Below, piece after piece: positions 7,872 through 16,663 of a stretch of DNA of 54,056 nt. The stretch comes from Ardenticatenia bacterium (GTDB lineage: Bacteria; Chloroflexota; Anaerolineae; 4572-78; NAK82): the NCBI GenBank assembly GCA_003130875.1, contig QEXY01000118.1, forward strand, positions 1 to 54,056, written 5' to 3'. The translations under genes and the position numbers were made by a program. The stretch's first letter is position 1. Each line of letters starts with the position of its first letter. A model generated the notes under the pieces. It saw only the letters and a program-made list of their open reading frames with translations, was not told where the DNA came from and did no database searches.

Positions 7872-9077
7872 GTGTTACGTTTTCTGACTGCAGGGGAGTC
7901 GCACGGGGCGGAGTTGACTGCCATCCTCGAGGGGATGCCGGCCGGGTTACACCTCGCGCCGGAGCACATCGAGGGTGATCTGCGCCGTCGCCAGAAGGGT
8001 TACGGCTCCGGTGGACGCATGGGCATCGAGAAGGACACAGTGCGGATCAGCGCTGGCGTTTTGGGCGGAAAGACGACCGGTGCGCCCATTGCCCTCCACA
8101 TCGCCAATCTGGACCATGTGCGCTGGCGTGATCGCGAAATCGCCCCGATGACCATCCCCCGACCGGGCCACGCGGATCTTACTGGCGCGATCAAATATGG
8201 ATTGCGCGATCTGCGGTTGGCGCTGGAACGTGCCAGTGCTCGGGAGACCGCGGCACGTGTGGCTGTGGGGGCAGTGTGTCGTCATTTGCTGAGCCAGTTC
8301 GACATCACGATCGGCAGCTATGTGGTCAGCATCGGTGATGTGACAGCCGTCCTGCCGATCCCGGAAAATGATGTGGCCTATGCGACCTATCTGACGCGTT
8401 TCCAGGCCGCAGAAGCGAGTGAGGTGCGTTGTCCTGATCCCGAGGCAGCAGAGCGGATGCGTCAGGCGATCTGGAACACCATGCAAGCTAGAGACACGCT
8501 GGGGGGAGTCTTTGAAGTGGTGGCGCTGGGCGTGCCCCCCGGACTGGGTTCCTATGCTCAATGGGACCGCCGCCTCAGTGCGCGTCTGATGGCCGCAGTG
8601 GGCAGCATCCAGGCAGTGAAAGGGGTGGAAATCGGGCCAGCCTTTGAGAATACTCGTCTGCCCGGCACCCAAGTGCACGATGAGATCTTCCTCCAATCGA
8701 GCGATGAATCCATGGCTTCGGGTGAATTGGTCCGGCGCACGAACCGTGCCGGCGGACTGGAGGGAGGTATCTCTACTGGCTCGCCCATCGTGGTGCGTGG
8801 CGCGATGAAACCGATCTCCACGACGCTCAACCCACTGCGTTCGGTGGACTTGGCAACTGGCCAAGCGGCGACCACCCGTTATGAGCGCTCCGACTTCTGC
8901 GCGGTGCCGCGTGCCGCAGTCGTCGCCGAGGCCATGGTCGCCTTTGTCCTGGCAGATGCCTTGATTGAAAAGCTGGGTGGCGACAGCCTGGATGAGATGC
9001 GTGCGCGCTTTGCCACCCTGCGACGTGCGCGTCTGGGCGACCTTCCCATGGACAATGTCCCCTGGCAAATGTTTTGA
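7872..9077 (+). CDS. aroC: Chorismate synthase
   Basis: This 401-residue protein converts EPSP to chorismate using reduced FMN, the last shikimate-pathway step. It starts with GTG at 7872 and reads MLRFLTAGESHGAELTAILEG, the family's N-terminal signature. Other conserved blocks are RRQKGYGSGGRMGIE, RPGHADLTGAIKYG, RASARETAARVAVGA and the C-terminal NRAGGLEGGISTGSPIVVR. The length is normal or slightly long. The stop overlaps a possible TTG start of the next gene, and the spacing in the operon is tight. Confidence 0.96.
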   Translation: MLRFLTAGESHGAELTAILEGMPAGLHLAPEHIEGDLRRRQKGYGSGGRMGIEKDTVRISAGVLGGKTTGAPIALHIANLDHVRWRDREIAPMTIPRPGHADLTGAIKYGLRDLRLALERASARETAARVAVGAVCRHLLSQFDITIGSYVVSIGDVTAVLPIPENDVAYATYLTRFQAAEASEVRCPDPEAAERMRQAIWNTMQARDTLGGVFEVVALGVPPGLGSYAQWDRRLSARLMAAVGSIQAVKGVEIGPAFENTRLPGTQVHDEIFLQSSDESMASGELVRRTNRAGGLEGGISTGSPIVVRGAMKPISTTLNPLRSVDLATGQAATTRYERSDFCAVPRAAVVAEAMVAFVLADALIEKLGGDSLDEMRARFATLRRARLGDLPMDNVPWQMF

Positions 9078-9094
9078 CGGACAAAAGAGCCACT

Positions 9095-10720
9095 ATGCAC
9101 TTGACCACTCGTCGTAACCTTGTCCTCACCGGCTTCATGGGCTGTGGAAAGTCTGCCATCGGCCGTGAGGTTGCGCGCCGCATGGGGCGTGAGTTCGTGG
9201 ACACCGATCAGCTCATCGAGGCACGCACTGGCCGTTCTATTCCCGAGATCTTCGCTCGCGATGGTGAAGCCGTCTTCCGTGCCCTTGAGGCAGAGGTCTG
9301 TCGTGAACTGAGTGTGGAACGTGGCTTGGTGATCGCCACGGGAGGCTGGACGCTGGGGACGCCGGAAAACCGCATCGCCATTGCGGCAGGTGGACTGGTG
9401 ATCTGCCTGCGCGCTGACGCTGCGACTCTGATCGAACGGTTGGGGAGCGCCGAGGGACGCCCTATGTTGACAGATCAGGATTGGCAGGCACGTCTGCGAG
9501 GGCTGTTGGCAAGACGGCTGCCTGTGTATCTGAGCTTCCCGTTGCAGGTGAACACGGCCAACATAAGCGTCGAACAAGCAGCCGATCGGGTTCTGGCGCT
9601 GTGGGAAGCTTTCGGCGGGGACGGGGCAGAACATCTGCCAGTCAGCTTGCCGGTGACATATGGAGAAGAGGGTTACAGCGTGCTGATCCGCGATGGGTTG
9701 CTGGACCAGGCAGGTGTTTTGCTCGCTGCAACTGGCCGCTGGAGCGGCGTCGCAGTGATCAGCGATCAGGTGGTCGCGCCACTTTACACTTCTCAGCTGA
9801 CCACAGCTTTGCAACGGGCCGCCCAGCCGCCGTGCTCTGCCATGGCGATGGGGCATCCCATATTAGCGACTATGCCGGCCGGGGAGGCTTACAAAAATCT
9901 GGAGACGGTGACCGAGTTGTATGCCACGCTGCTTGCGGGTGGGCTGGACCGCGGCGGGTTGATTCTGGCGCTGGGCGGGGGTGTTGTGGGCGATGTTGCC
10001 GGCTTTACCGCTGCGACGTATATGCGCGGCGTGGCGTTGGCCCAACTGCCCACCACCCTGCTCGCTATGGTCGATTCGAGTGTGGGAGGCAAGACCGGCG
10101 TCGATTTACCGTATGGAAAGAACCTGGTCGGCGCCTTCAAGCAGCCGATCATGGTGCTGATCGACCCACTTGTGTTAAAGACACTGCCAGAACCTGAGCT
10201 GCGTGCTGGCATGGCCGAGGTGGTTAAAGCAGGCATCATCGGGGATCCGGAGCTGTTCGCATATCTGGAACGAGGTGCAATCACGGACATAGCCTGGCTT
10301 ATCCGCCGCGCAGTGGCAGTCAAGATCGCGGTCGTCGAGGCAGACCCTTATGAGCGTGGACGCCGTGCGGTGCTCAACCTGGGTCATACCTTCGGACACG
10401 CGTTCGAGCTTCTTTCGGAGTATCGCATGCGCCACGGAGAAGCGGTTGCCATCGGCATGGCCGTTGCTGCTCGGCTGGCTGTGCGGTTGGGGCTCTGTCG
10501 AGCGGAGACGGCCCAGCGTATTATCACCACTTTACAACACCTGGAACTACCCACCACTGTTCCGGCTTATCCTGCTGAAACAGTCTGGGAAGCGATGACA
10601 CACGACAAGAAAAAACACGGCAGCCGCCTGCGTTTTGTGCTCCTGCATGACATCGGTCGCGTTGAGATCCACGAGGATGTGCCGCGGGAAAGGGTGTTGG
10701 AAGTTCTGGAAGAAAAGTAG
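9095..10720 (+). CDS. aroKB: Fused shikimate kinase / 3-dehydroquinate synthase
   Basis: This 541-residue protein joins two shikimate-pathway enzymes. Residues 1 to about 175 are shikimate kinase: P-loop GFMGCGKS (13-20), FVDTDQLIE with the substrate-binding Asp, and GRPML of the lid. The usual GGG of the substrate loop reads GGW (VIATGGWTLG). Residues from about 185 on are dehydroquinate synthase: GGGVVGDVAGFTAATYMRG (NAD site), DSSVGGKTGVDLPYGKN (Lys network), the metal ligands in AEVVKAGII, LNLGHTFGHAFE and RHGEAVAIGM. I chose ATG at 9095; a TTG at 9074 overlapping the aroC stop would add seven residues. It completes steps 2 and 5 of the pathway. Confidence 0.94.
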   Translation: MHLTTRRNLVLTGFMGCGKSAIGREVARRMGREFVDTDQLIEARTGRSIPEIFARDGEAVFRALEAEVCRELSVERGLVIATGGWTLGTPENRIAIAAGGLVICLRADAATLIERLGSAEGRPMLTDQDWQARLRGLLARRLPVYLSFPLQVNTANISVEQAADRVLALWEAFGGDGAEHLPVSLPVTYGEEGYSVLIRDGLLDQAGVLLAATGRWSGVAVISDQVVAPLYTSQLTTALQRAAQPPCSAMAMGHPILATMPAGEAYKNLETVTELYATLLAGGLDRGGLILALGGGVVGDVAGFTAATYMRGVALAQLPTTLLAMVDSSVGGKTGVDLPYGKNLVGAFKQPIMVLIDPLVLKTLPEPELRAGMAEVVKAGIIGDPELFAYLERGAITDIAWLIRRAVAVKIAVVEADPYERGRRAVLNLGHTFGHAFELLSEYRMRHGEAVAIGMAVAARLAVRLGLCRAETAQRIITTLQHLELPTTVPAYPAETVWEAMTHDKKKHGSRLRFVLLHDIGRVEIHEDVPRERVLEVLEEK

Positions 10721-10790
10721 CGGGGTGCACCTGGGTTTTTGGGGATCTCTGTAAAGGTTTTCAACTCCACGTTTACGTAAGGAAAAGCTC

Positions 10791-11801
10791 GTGCGGAAAC
10801 ATTGGCGCATCTGGCTGGGCATCTGTATCAGCATTCTGTTCCTCTACCTGGCATTGCGCAATCTCCATCTGGCAGATGTCTGGGAGGTGGCACGCACTGC
10901 ACGGTACGGCTGGATCATCCCTGGTGTGGCGGTCTATTTCGTGGGTGTTTGGGCGCGTACGTGGCGTTGGGATTATCTCTTGCGTCCTCTAAAACGTATT
11001 TCGTTGCGCCAGCTGTTTCCCATCGTGGTCATCGGCTACATGGGCAACAATGTATATCCGGCGCGTGCGGGCGAGTTGATCCGCGCTTATGTGTTGCGGC
11101 GACGCGAAGGGATCAGCATGAGCGCCTCGCTGGCCACCGTGATCATCGAACGTGTCTTCGACGGACTGGTGATGCTGATGTTTGTCTTCATCGGGTTGCC
11201 CTTCACCCCTATGCCGGCCTGGTTGCAGTGGATGGTGGTTGCATCTTCAGCACTCTTTTTCGGCGCGTTGGTCGTCTTCATCTGGCTGGCCGTCGATGTG
11301 CGTCGCACTGAAGCGGTCTACAGCTGGCTGATCGAGCGTGTGGTGCCGGCACGTTTTCGCACTAGTATGCTCGGCTTTGCTGGACGCTTCGTCAGCGGTC
11401 TGCGTGTGCTGCGCAGCGGGCGTGGTGTCTTGATGCTCTTTGTCACTTCGATCGTGATCTGGTTAGCGGAGACGGTCAAATATTGGTTTGTCATGCACGC
11501 ATTTGACTTTGAGGTACCTTTCTATGTGCTGATGCTGATGAATGGGGTTGTCAATCTGGCGACCACCATTCCCTCTTCGCCCGGCTACGTGGGCACGTTC
11601 GACGCACCAGGTATCGAGATTCTGAGTATTTGGGGAGTGTTGCGCAGCGTGGCTGCTGGATACACGCTGGTATTGCACGCTGCTTTATGGTTGCCGATCA
11701 CGCTGTTGGGGTTCTATTATATGGCGCGCGAAAGCATCAGCTGGCGCGACTTTCGTCGCGCTGTGGAGGTCGGAGAAGATGACTCGGGAGGACTCAGGTG
11801 A
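10791..11801 (+). CDS. Polytopic membrane protein, LPG synthase TM-domain family
   Basis: This 336-residue integral membrane protein belongs to the lysylphosphatidylglycerol-synthase transmembrane (UPF0104) family. I count about eight hydrophobic helices. Family markers are ARTWRWDYLL in the second loop, GYMGNNVYPARAGELIRAYVLRRREG near residue 85-110, and FDGLVMLMFVF; the C-terminal part has NLATTIPSSPGYVGTFDA, a conserved motif near the family's end. It has only the flippase-like membrane domain and lacks the aminoacyl-transferase domain, so lysinylation is not implied; a lipid or glycan transport role is more likely. The start is GTG with AAGGAAAAG upstream. It ends in a GTGA overlap with the next gene. 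Confidence 0.82.
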   Translation: MRKHWRIWLGICISILFLYLALRNLHLADVWEVARTARYGWIIPGVAVYFVGVWARTWRWDYLLRPLKRISLRQLFPIVVIGYMGNNVYPARAGELIRAYVLRRREGISMSASLATVIIERVFDGLVMLMFVFIGLPFTPMPAWLQWMVVASSALFFGALVVFIWLAVDVRRTEAVYSWLIERVVPARFRTSMLGFAGRFVSGLRVLRSGRGVLMLFVTSIVIWLAETVKYWFVMHAFDFEVPFYVLMLMNGVVNLATTIPSSPGYVGTFDAPGIEILSIWGVLRSVAAGYTLVLHAALWLPITLLGFYYMARESISWRDFRRAVEVGEDDSGGLR

Positions 11802-12505
11802 AGATCGCCATCATTGGAGCCGGTGTGGCCGGATTGACCGCCGCGTACCATCTCAGCGCGTTGGAACACCAGGTGGTGCTGTATGAAGCATCCGGACAGA
11901 CGGGGGGGCTGGCATCAGGCTTTCGCGACGCGCGTTGGGAATGGGCATTGGAGCGCTTTTATCACCATTGGTTTACTTCTGATGACGCGATTATCGACCT
12001 GATACGCCAGCTAGGACAGGAAGACAAGCTGTTCTTCCGTCGTCCGATCACTTCTATCTGGTACAAAGGGCGCATCTACCCCTTTGATAGCTATGTACGC
12101 GCGATGCTTTTTCCTCATCTTTCTATAATTGACAAGCTACGGGCGGCGCCAGTAGCGCTTTATCTGCGTTTGCTGCGCGATTGGCCACGTCTAGAACGTT
12201 ATACGGCACACGAGTGGCTGACACGCTGGATGGGGCGGCGCGGCTACCAGATTTTGTGGGAGCCATTGCTGGTGGGCAAGTTCGGCGAATATTACCAAGA
12301 GGTCAACATGGCATGGTTCTGGGCGCGGATTCACAAGCGCTCGCCGCGCCTGGGATATTTTGTGGGGGGATTCCAGGCGTTTCTGGATGTCCTGACAGAA
12401 CGAGTGCGCAAGCAAGGGGCTGAAATTCGCCTCCACACCCCGTGGAACGTATCGAAACAGAAACGCTTCCCACAGCGCCTGGTGAGCTCGCCAACCGCCT
12501 GCTGA
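11798..12505 (+). CDS. FAD-dependent oxidoreductase, N-terminal part (frameshifted)
   Basis: The reading frame starts at GTG in a four-base overlap with the previous gene and encodes the first part of a protein of the amine oxidase/protoporphyrinogen oxidase-like flavoprotein fold. Residues 1-60 have the ADP-binding signature IAIIGAGVAGLTAAYHLS with Glu at the end of strand 2 (VVLYEAS), then GGLASGF. It continues into the typical helical domain (YTAHEWLTRWMG, WEPLLVGKFG). After residue 213 the true reading frame is lost: the frame runs on for 22 residues with no family-like sequence to TGA at 12503, while the homology continues in another frame from 12442. A C-run (12438-12441) that is one base short explains it. 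Confidence 0.78.
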   Translation: MKIAIIGAGVAGLTAAYHLSALEHQVVLYEASGQTGGLASGFRDARWEWALERFYHHWFTSDDAIIDLIRQLGQEDKLFFRRPITSIWYKGRIYPFDSYVRAMLFPHLSIIDKLRAAPVALYLRLLRDWPRLERYTAHEWLTRWMGRRGYQILWEPLLVGKFGEYYQEVNMAWFWARIHKRSPRLGYFVGGFQAFLDVLTERVRKQGAEIRLHTPWNVSKQKRFPQRLVSSPTAC

Positions 12506-13104
12506 TCTACGCACAGGGGCAAACAGAAGCCTACGATCGGGTCATCGTCACCCTTTCACCCGGCCTGCTGGCGCGTATGGTGCCTGAGCTGCCTGAAAAT
12601 TACCTAGCCGGCCTGCGGCGGCTGAAGTCGCTGGGCGCGGTGGTGCTGATTCTGGCGCTCAACCAACGCCTGACCCAGGGCCATTACTGGATCAACCTCC
12701 CCAAGGGGGAAGGCTTTCCGTTCCTGGCATTGGTCGAGCATACCAATTTCATCGATCGGGAGCATTACGGCGGTGACCATTTGATCTACTGTGGCGATTA
12801 CCTCAAACCGGATCACGAATATTTCAGCCTGTCGCACGAGGAAATGCTGGCGCGTTTCCTGCCCACTTTGAAACGTTTCAACCCAGCTTTCACCCCAGAT
12901 TGGGTACGGGCCAGCTGGCTTTTCCGCGAGAAGTATGCCCAGCCGGTGCCAGGCGTGAATCATTCGTGCAACATCCCCGACCTAGCGACACCAATCAAAG
13001 GCCTCTTCTGGGCAAGCATGAGCCAGGTCTATCCTTGGGATCGCGGCACCAATTACGCTGTTGAGATGGGTCGAGAGGTGGCACGTCGGGCGCTGGCAGT
13101 GTAG
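12442..13104 (+). CDS. FAD-dependent oxidoreductase, C-terminal part (frameshifted)
   Basis: This 220-codon frame is the continuation of the flavoprotein that begins at 11798. It opens at a GTG that I take as an internal Val codon, not a start: no ribosome site precedes it and the text joins as TP-VERIETETLP if one C is added. It carries the substrate-domain strands (YDRVIVTLSPGLLARMVPELP) and the C-terminal FAD motif NIPDLATPIKGLFWASMSQVYPWDRGTNYAVEMG. Joined, the protein would be about 435 residues, normal for the family. Whether the frameshift is in the genome, an assembly error or a programmed shift cannot be seen here. The function is unknown; neighbours suggest envelope or polysaccharide metabolism. 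Confidence 0.78.
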   Translation: MERIETETLPTAPGELANRLLIYAQGQTEAYDRVIVTLSPGLLARMVPELPENYLAGLRRLKSLGAVVLILALNQRLTQGHYWINLPKGEGFPFLALVEHTNFIDREHYGGDHLIYCGDYLKPDHEYFSLSHEEMLARFLPTLKRFNPAFTPDWVRASWLFREKYAQPVPGVNHSCNIPDLATPIKGLFWASMSQVYPWDRGTNYAVEMGREVARRALAV

Positions 13105-13180
13105 AGCAGCTTGCATCTGGCGGATGGGCGTTAGGCTGCCGGTGGGAAGGGCACCAGCTTTTAGACTAGATGGATCAACC

Positions 13181-13284
13181 GAGCCGCGCGTGTCAGTGTC
13201 AGTAGGGGCGACTGTCTGGTCATCCTTACACCGCTCCCTGACGGTCGCGGCTTGGATAACCGTCCTAAATCTGAGCCGCGGCTT
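13181..13284 (+). repeat. Dispersed intergenic repeat, copy 1
   Basis: The element is bounded by GAGCCGCG (13181-13188) and its inverse CGCGGCT (13246-13252), the latter inside ACCGCTCCCTGACGGTCGCG (13230-13249). A further 10-base perfect palindrome AGCCGCGGCT lies at 13274-13283. A second copy of the ACCGCTCCCTG-CGGTC core, with the same CCGAGCCGC start, lies at 46111-46178. From memory, GC-rich repeats with this ACCGCTCCCT/CGGTCGCGGCTC core are widespread in some bacterial phyla; no database was searched. Confidence 0.6.
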
Positions 13285-13330
13285 CAATTCGCCCCCGGAA
13301 CTTAAAACACACCCTTGTCCGCGGGCAGGA

Positions 13331-13359
13331 TTGTCGCGACGCCGGCTCCCAAGTATAAT
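13331..13359 (+). promoter_or_regulatory. Promoter of UDP-glucose dehydrogenase
   Basis: TTGTCG (13331-13336) and consensus TATAAT (13354-13359) are 17 bases apart, 38 bases before the ATG at 13398. GAGGAG (13381-13386) is the ribosome site. Confidence 0.78.
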
Positions 13360-13397
13360 TGGAGTATATTTCAATTCCGTGAGGAGTGGTGTGTCTT

Positions 13398-14723
13398 ATG
13401 CACAACATCACGGTCATCGGTGCGGGTTATGTGGGTCTGGTGACCGGAACATGTTTTGCCGATCTGGGCAATAAAGTTTGCATCCTGGATGTGGATGAAC
13501 AGAAGATCGCGACCCTGCGCTCGGGGGGCATTCCCATCTACGAGCCTGGGCTGCAGGAGATGGTCAAGCGCAATGTAGACGCCAGGCGTTTGTCTTTCAC
13601 GACTGACTACGCGGAAGCGATCGCGGATGCTGAATTTGTCTTCATCGCCGTTGGCACGCCTGAAGGGGTGGATGGTGATGCCGATTTGCGCTATGTCCAG
13701 GCAGCCGCGGAGTCGATTGCGCGTCACATGAAGCATCCGCTTATCATCGTCAACAAGAGCACGGTGCCGGTGGGCACAGGTGACTGGGTGGCCGATATCG
13801 TGCGTGCCCATCAGCCGGAGCCGATCGAGTTTGCGGTGGTCTCGAATCCCGAGTTTCTACGTGAGGGGAACGCCATCGCCGATTTCATGAACCCGGATCG
13901 GGTTGTCCTTGGTTCCCTGAACCGTGAGGCAGCTGAGAAGGTCGCACGTCTCTACCTCAGTCTGCGCACTCCGATCATCATCACTGATCTGCGCACTGCC
14001 GAGATGATCAAATACGCCTCGAACGCTTTCCTGGCAACGCGCATCTCTTTTATCAATGAAATCGCCAATATTTGCGAACACCTGGGCGCCAACGTCAAGG
14101 AAGTGGCTATCGGAATGGGCTATGACAAGCGCATCGGCCATCATTTCTTAGATGCCGGGATCGGTTACGGCGGCAGCTGCTTTCCCAAAGACGTGAAAGC
14201 GCTGGCCCATATGGCTGCCACGCATGGCACTCATCCGCAACTGCTGAAGTCTGTTATGGACATCAATCAGCACCAGCGTCTTCAGGTGATCATCAAATTG
14301 CGCGAAGTGCTGGGCAGCCAACTGCGTGGCAAGACGATCGGGCTATTAGGCTTGGCGTTCAAACCGAACACGGACGATATCCGAGACGCACCGGCTATCG
14401 AGATCGCACGCCTGCTGTTGAACCAGGGCGCTCATGTCAAAGGGTATGATCCAGTGGCAATGCACAACGCCGGCGAGGCACTGCCCAGCTTACAATTGGC
14501 CAAAGATCCTTATGACTTGGTCACCGATTGCCACGCCATCGTGGTGTGCACCGAGTGGAACGAGTTCAAGCATTTGGACATGGCGCGCATTCGCGATTTG
14601 ATGGCCTATCCTTTCATTGTTGACGGCCGCAACCTATACGAGCCTGAAGAAATGCGCCACCTGGGTTTCATCTACCGGGGGATGGGGCAGGGCTACAGCA
14701 CCGATGCAGAAGCATCTCGTTAG
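13398..14723 (+). CDS. ugd: UDP-glucose 6-dehydrogenase
   Basis: This 441-residue protein oxidises UDP-glucose to UDP-glucuronate with two NAD in the cytoplasm, feeding polysaccharide synthesis. The N-terminal Rossmann domain begins [15 protein letters not shown], with YEPGL near residue 47 and VAVGTP-like IAVGTPEG near 90. [19 protein letters not shown] and the catalytic Cys in [14 protein letters not shown] follow; the C-terminal UDP-binding domain has [19 protein letters not shown]. The length is normal. I chose ATG at 13398, as GAGGAG is better placed for it than for the GTG at 13386. It has its own promoter and probably carries the next gene on the same transcript (28-base gap). Confidence 0.94.
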   Translation: MHNITVIGAGYVGLVTGTCFADLGNKVCILDVDEQKIATLRSGGIPIYEPGLQEMVKRNVDARRLSFTTDYAEAIADAEFVFIAVGTPEGVDGDADLRYVQAAAESIARHMKHPLIIVNKSTVPVGTGDWVADIVRAHQPEPIEFAVVSNPEFLREGNAIADFMNPDRVVLGSLNREAAEKVARLYLSLRTPIIITDLRTAEMIKYASNAFLATRISFINEIANICEHLGANVKEVAIGMGYDKRIGHHFLDAGIGYGGSCFPKDVKALAHMAATHGTHPQLLKSVMDINQHQRLQVIIKLREVLGSQLRGKTIGLLGLAFKPNTDDIRDAPAIEIARLLLNQGAHVKGYDPVAMHNAGEALPSLQLAKDPYDLVTDCHAIVVCTEWNEFKHLDMARIRDLMAYPFIVDGRNLYEPEEMRHLGFIYRGMGQGYSTDAEASR

Positions 14724-14751
14724 CCACCCCGGCGAAGTTGCATAGAAACCT

Positions 14752-16512
14752 GTGAACAAGGTTTTATCCCTTCTGTTTGCCCTGTCGTTGGCTTTGCCGG
14801 CATGCCAGTCGGCCGTTGTTGCACCGCCTCCTACACTGCCACCCTTGCCCGGTTCCTGGATGACCGCCGTCATCCCGATCCCCAGAGACCCGCCCGGGTT
14901 CAACGCCTATCTCAGCGACACCGGCTATGAGGAGCTGCTCGGCGAGCTGATCTATGAAGGGTTGGCAGAACAGTCGCCCGACGGTACTTTCTATCCGAAG
15001 CTGGCAAAAGAGCTGCCCACATATGAGAACGGTGGCATCTCTCCAGATGGCCTCACCGTCACGTGGAAGTTGCGCGAGCATATCACGTGGTCTGATGGGC
15101 AACCTTTCACCAGCCGGGATGTCTTATTTACTTACGAAGCGTTGCACCATCCGAACAATCGATTGGCACGCGTCACCGGCATTGAGCTGATCGACCGTGT
15201 CGAGACGCCGGATGATTTCACTGTGATCCTGCACTATCGAGAGCCATATCCCAATATCTGGGGACAGTTTAGCGGGCGCGGTACCGGCATCTTCCCCCGG
15301 CATACATGTGGTGATTTGGGATGGATGCTCGGTTGGGAATGTAACACCCAGCCGGTGGGCACAGGACCTTTCGTGCTGCAGAGCTGGGAAAGGGGAAAAC
15401 AAATCATTTTAGAACGCAATCCACGTTACTGGCAGACGGGACGCCCTTTTCTGGACCGCATTGTCTTTCCTATTGTTTCGGATGCTCTGGTGCGCAGTGA
15501 TATGTTGGCCGATGGCGACGCCCACATGGCCCTGTGGTTGACCCCGGAACAGCTCAAGTTCCTGTCAAACATCCCTGACCTGCAGTTCATTTCGTTGCCG
15601 TCCCGCTGGTTGCTGCGCATTGCCTTCAATCTGGCGACACCACCGCCCGCGCCTGTCAGCACTCCCACACCGACTGGGCGTCGCCGTCCTACGCCGACGC
15701 CCCTTCCACCTGGTCCCAATCCTGCTCTGGCCGACCCATTGGTGCGCCAGGCACTGGATCTGGCCATCGACCGGCAGCGGCTGGCTGATGAGGTCTTTGG
15801 CGGGCGTGCTCAGCCGGCTGGAAGCGAGTTCTTCCGAGGTTGGACCCATTGCCCGGAGCTCACCGCGCCGGCCTATGACCCTGACGCCGCGCGCATGTTG
15901 CTGGCCCGGGCGGGCTGGCTCGACCTGGACGGCAACGGCGTCGTCGAAGCCCATGGAGTTGCCAATGTGCCTGATAGTACCCCCTTGACCGTGCGTTTCA
16001 CCGCGCCAGACAGCTGGGATACTCTGATCAAGGCGCAGAAACTGATCGCACAGATGTGGAAGGAGATCGGCATCCGGGTTCAGACCGAGATCGTCGGTCC
16101 GCGTGATCTGCAAGGCAGCTGGGAAGAAAAAGGGATGGAGGTCATGGGCCAGTTCCAGGTGGATCTGTGGGATGACGGCTATCCTGGTAGTGACCCCACA
16201 GACTATTTGATCTGGCGCTATGCCTCCTGGTCGGTGCCGGACAAGACCAACAATGGTCAGGGGGGCAATATTATGCGCTTTGCCGATCCTGAAGTAGACC
16301 GTCTGTTGTCCCAGGCACTGACCCAGATCGACCCGCGTGAGCGACGTAATACATTCTGTCAGATCGGACGTCTCCTGGCCGAGCGGCGCCCCGTGCTATA
16401 TCTTGTCTATTTCACCGAGACTCATGCCGTTTCCTCTAAGATGCAGAACTTGGTGGTCAATCCCAACGATGCGCTCACCTGGGATGCGCTCAACTGGCGT
16501 GTGCTAAAGTGA
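14752..16512 (+). CDS. Family 5 solute-binding lipoprotein (peptide/opine-type)
   Basis: This 586-residue protein is a substrate-binding component of the oligopeptide/nickel ABC class (SBP_bac_5). The N-terminus has a lipobox LPAC at about residues 15-18, so it is a lipoprotein on the outer face of the membrane. It then carries YEELLGELIYEGL, TVTWKLREHITWSDGQPFTSRDVLFTYEAL and TGPFVLQSWERGK, all family features, and LDLAIDRQRLADEVFGG later. A Thr-Pro-rich insert of roughly 30 residues (about 295-325) interrupts the domain just before PLVRQALDLAID. No permease or ATPase gene is adjacent, so it is an orphan binding protein or acts as a sensor. GTG start, no convincing ribosome site. Confidence 0.85.
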   Translation: MNKVLSLLFALSLALPACQSAVVAPPPTLPPLPGSWMTAVIPIPRDPPGFNAYLSDTGYEELLGELIYEGLAEQSPDGTFYPKLAKELPTYENGGISPDGLTVTWKLREHITWSDGQPFTSRDVLFTYEALHHPNNRLARVTGIELIDRVETPDDFTVILHYREPYPNIWGQFSGRGTGIFPRHTCGDLGWMLGWECNTQPVGTGPFVLQSWERGKQIILERNPRYWQTGRPFLDRIVFPIVSDALVRSDMLADGDAHMALWLTPEQLKFLSNIPDLQFISLPSRWLLRIAFNLATPPPAPVSTPTPTGRRRPTPTPLPPGPNPALADPLVRQALDLAIDRQRLADEVFGGRAQPAGSEFFRGWTHCPELTAPAYDPDAARMLLARAGWLDLDGNGVVEAHGVANVPDSTPLTVRFTAPDSWDTLIKAQKLIAQMWKEIGIRVQTEIVGPRDLQGSWEEKGMEVMGQFQVDLWDDGYPGSDPTDYLIWRYASWSVPDKTNNGQGGNIMRFADPEVDRLLSQALTQIDPRERRNTFCQIGRLLAERRPVLYLVYFTETHAVSSKMQNLVVNPNDALTWDALNWRVLK

Positions 16513-16663
16513 GGCAAAGCGCGCGGTCTCATCAACTTTGCTTAAGTCGGCCAACAAGGCTACTATATCGGTGATAAATGAGGATTTTGTGAGGGTAATT
16601 TGCGCCGAGAGGCTTTTGCACACTCCTGCTTGAGGTCTCTGTCACTTGGGAAGGGTTGAACTG

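Larger units (their letters stand above)
13105..13385. other. Intergenic region with repeat element and ugd promoter
   Basis: This 281-base gap has no gene. It contains a composite repeat at 13181-13284 (separate entry) and the promoter of the UDP-glucose dehydrogenase gene. I see nothing else in it. Confidence 0.6.

Noticed and set aside
7947-9068. Long minus-strand frame of 373 codons opposite aroC
   Set aside because: It mirrors the codon bias of aroC in a GC-rich gene, has no ribosome site or recognisable domain, and aroC is certain.
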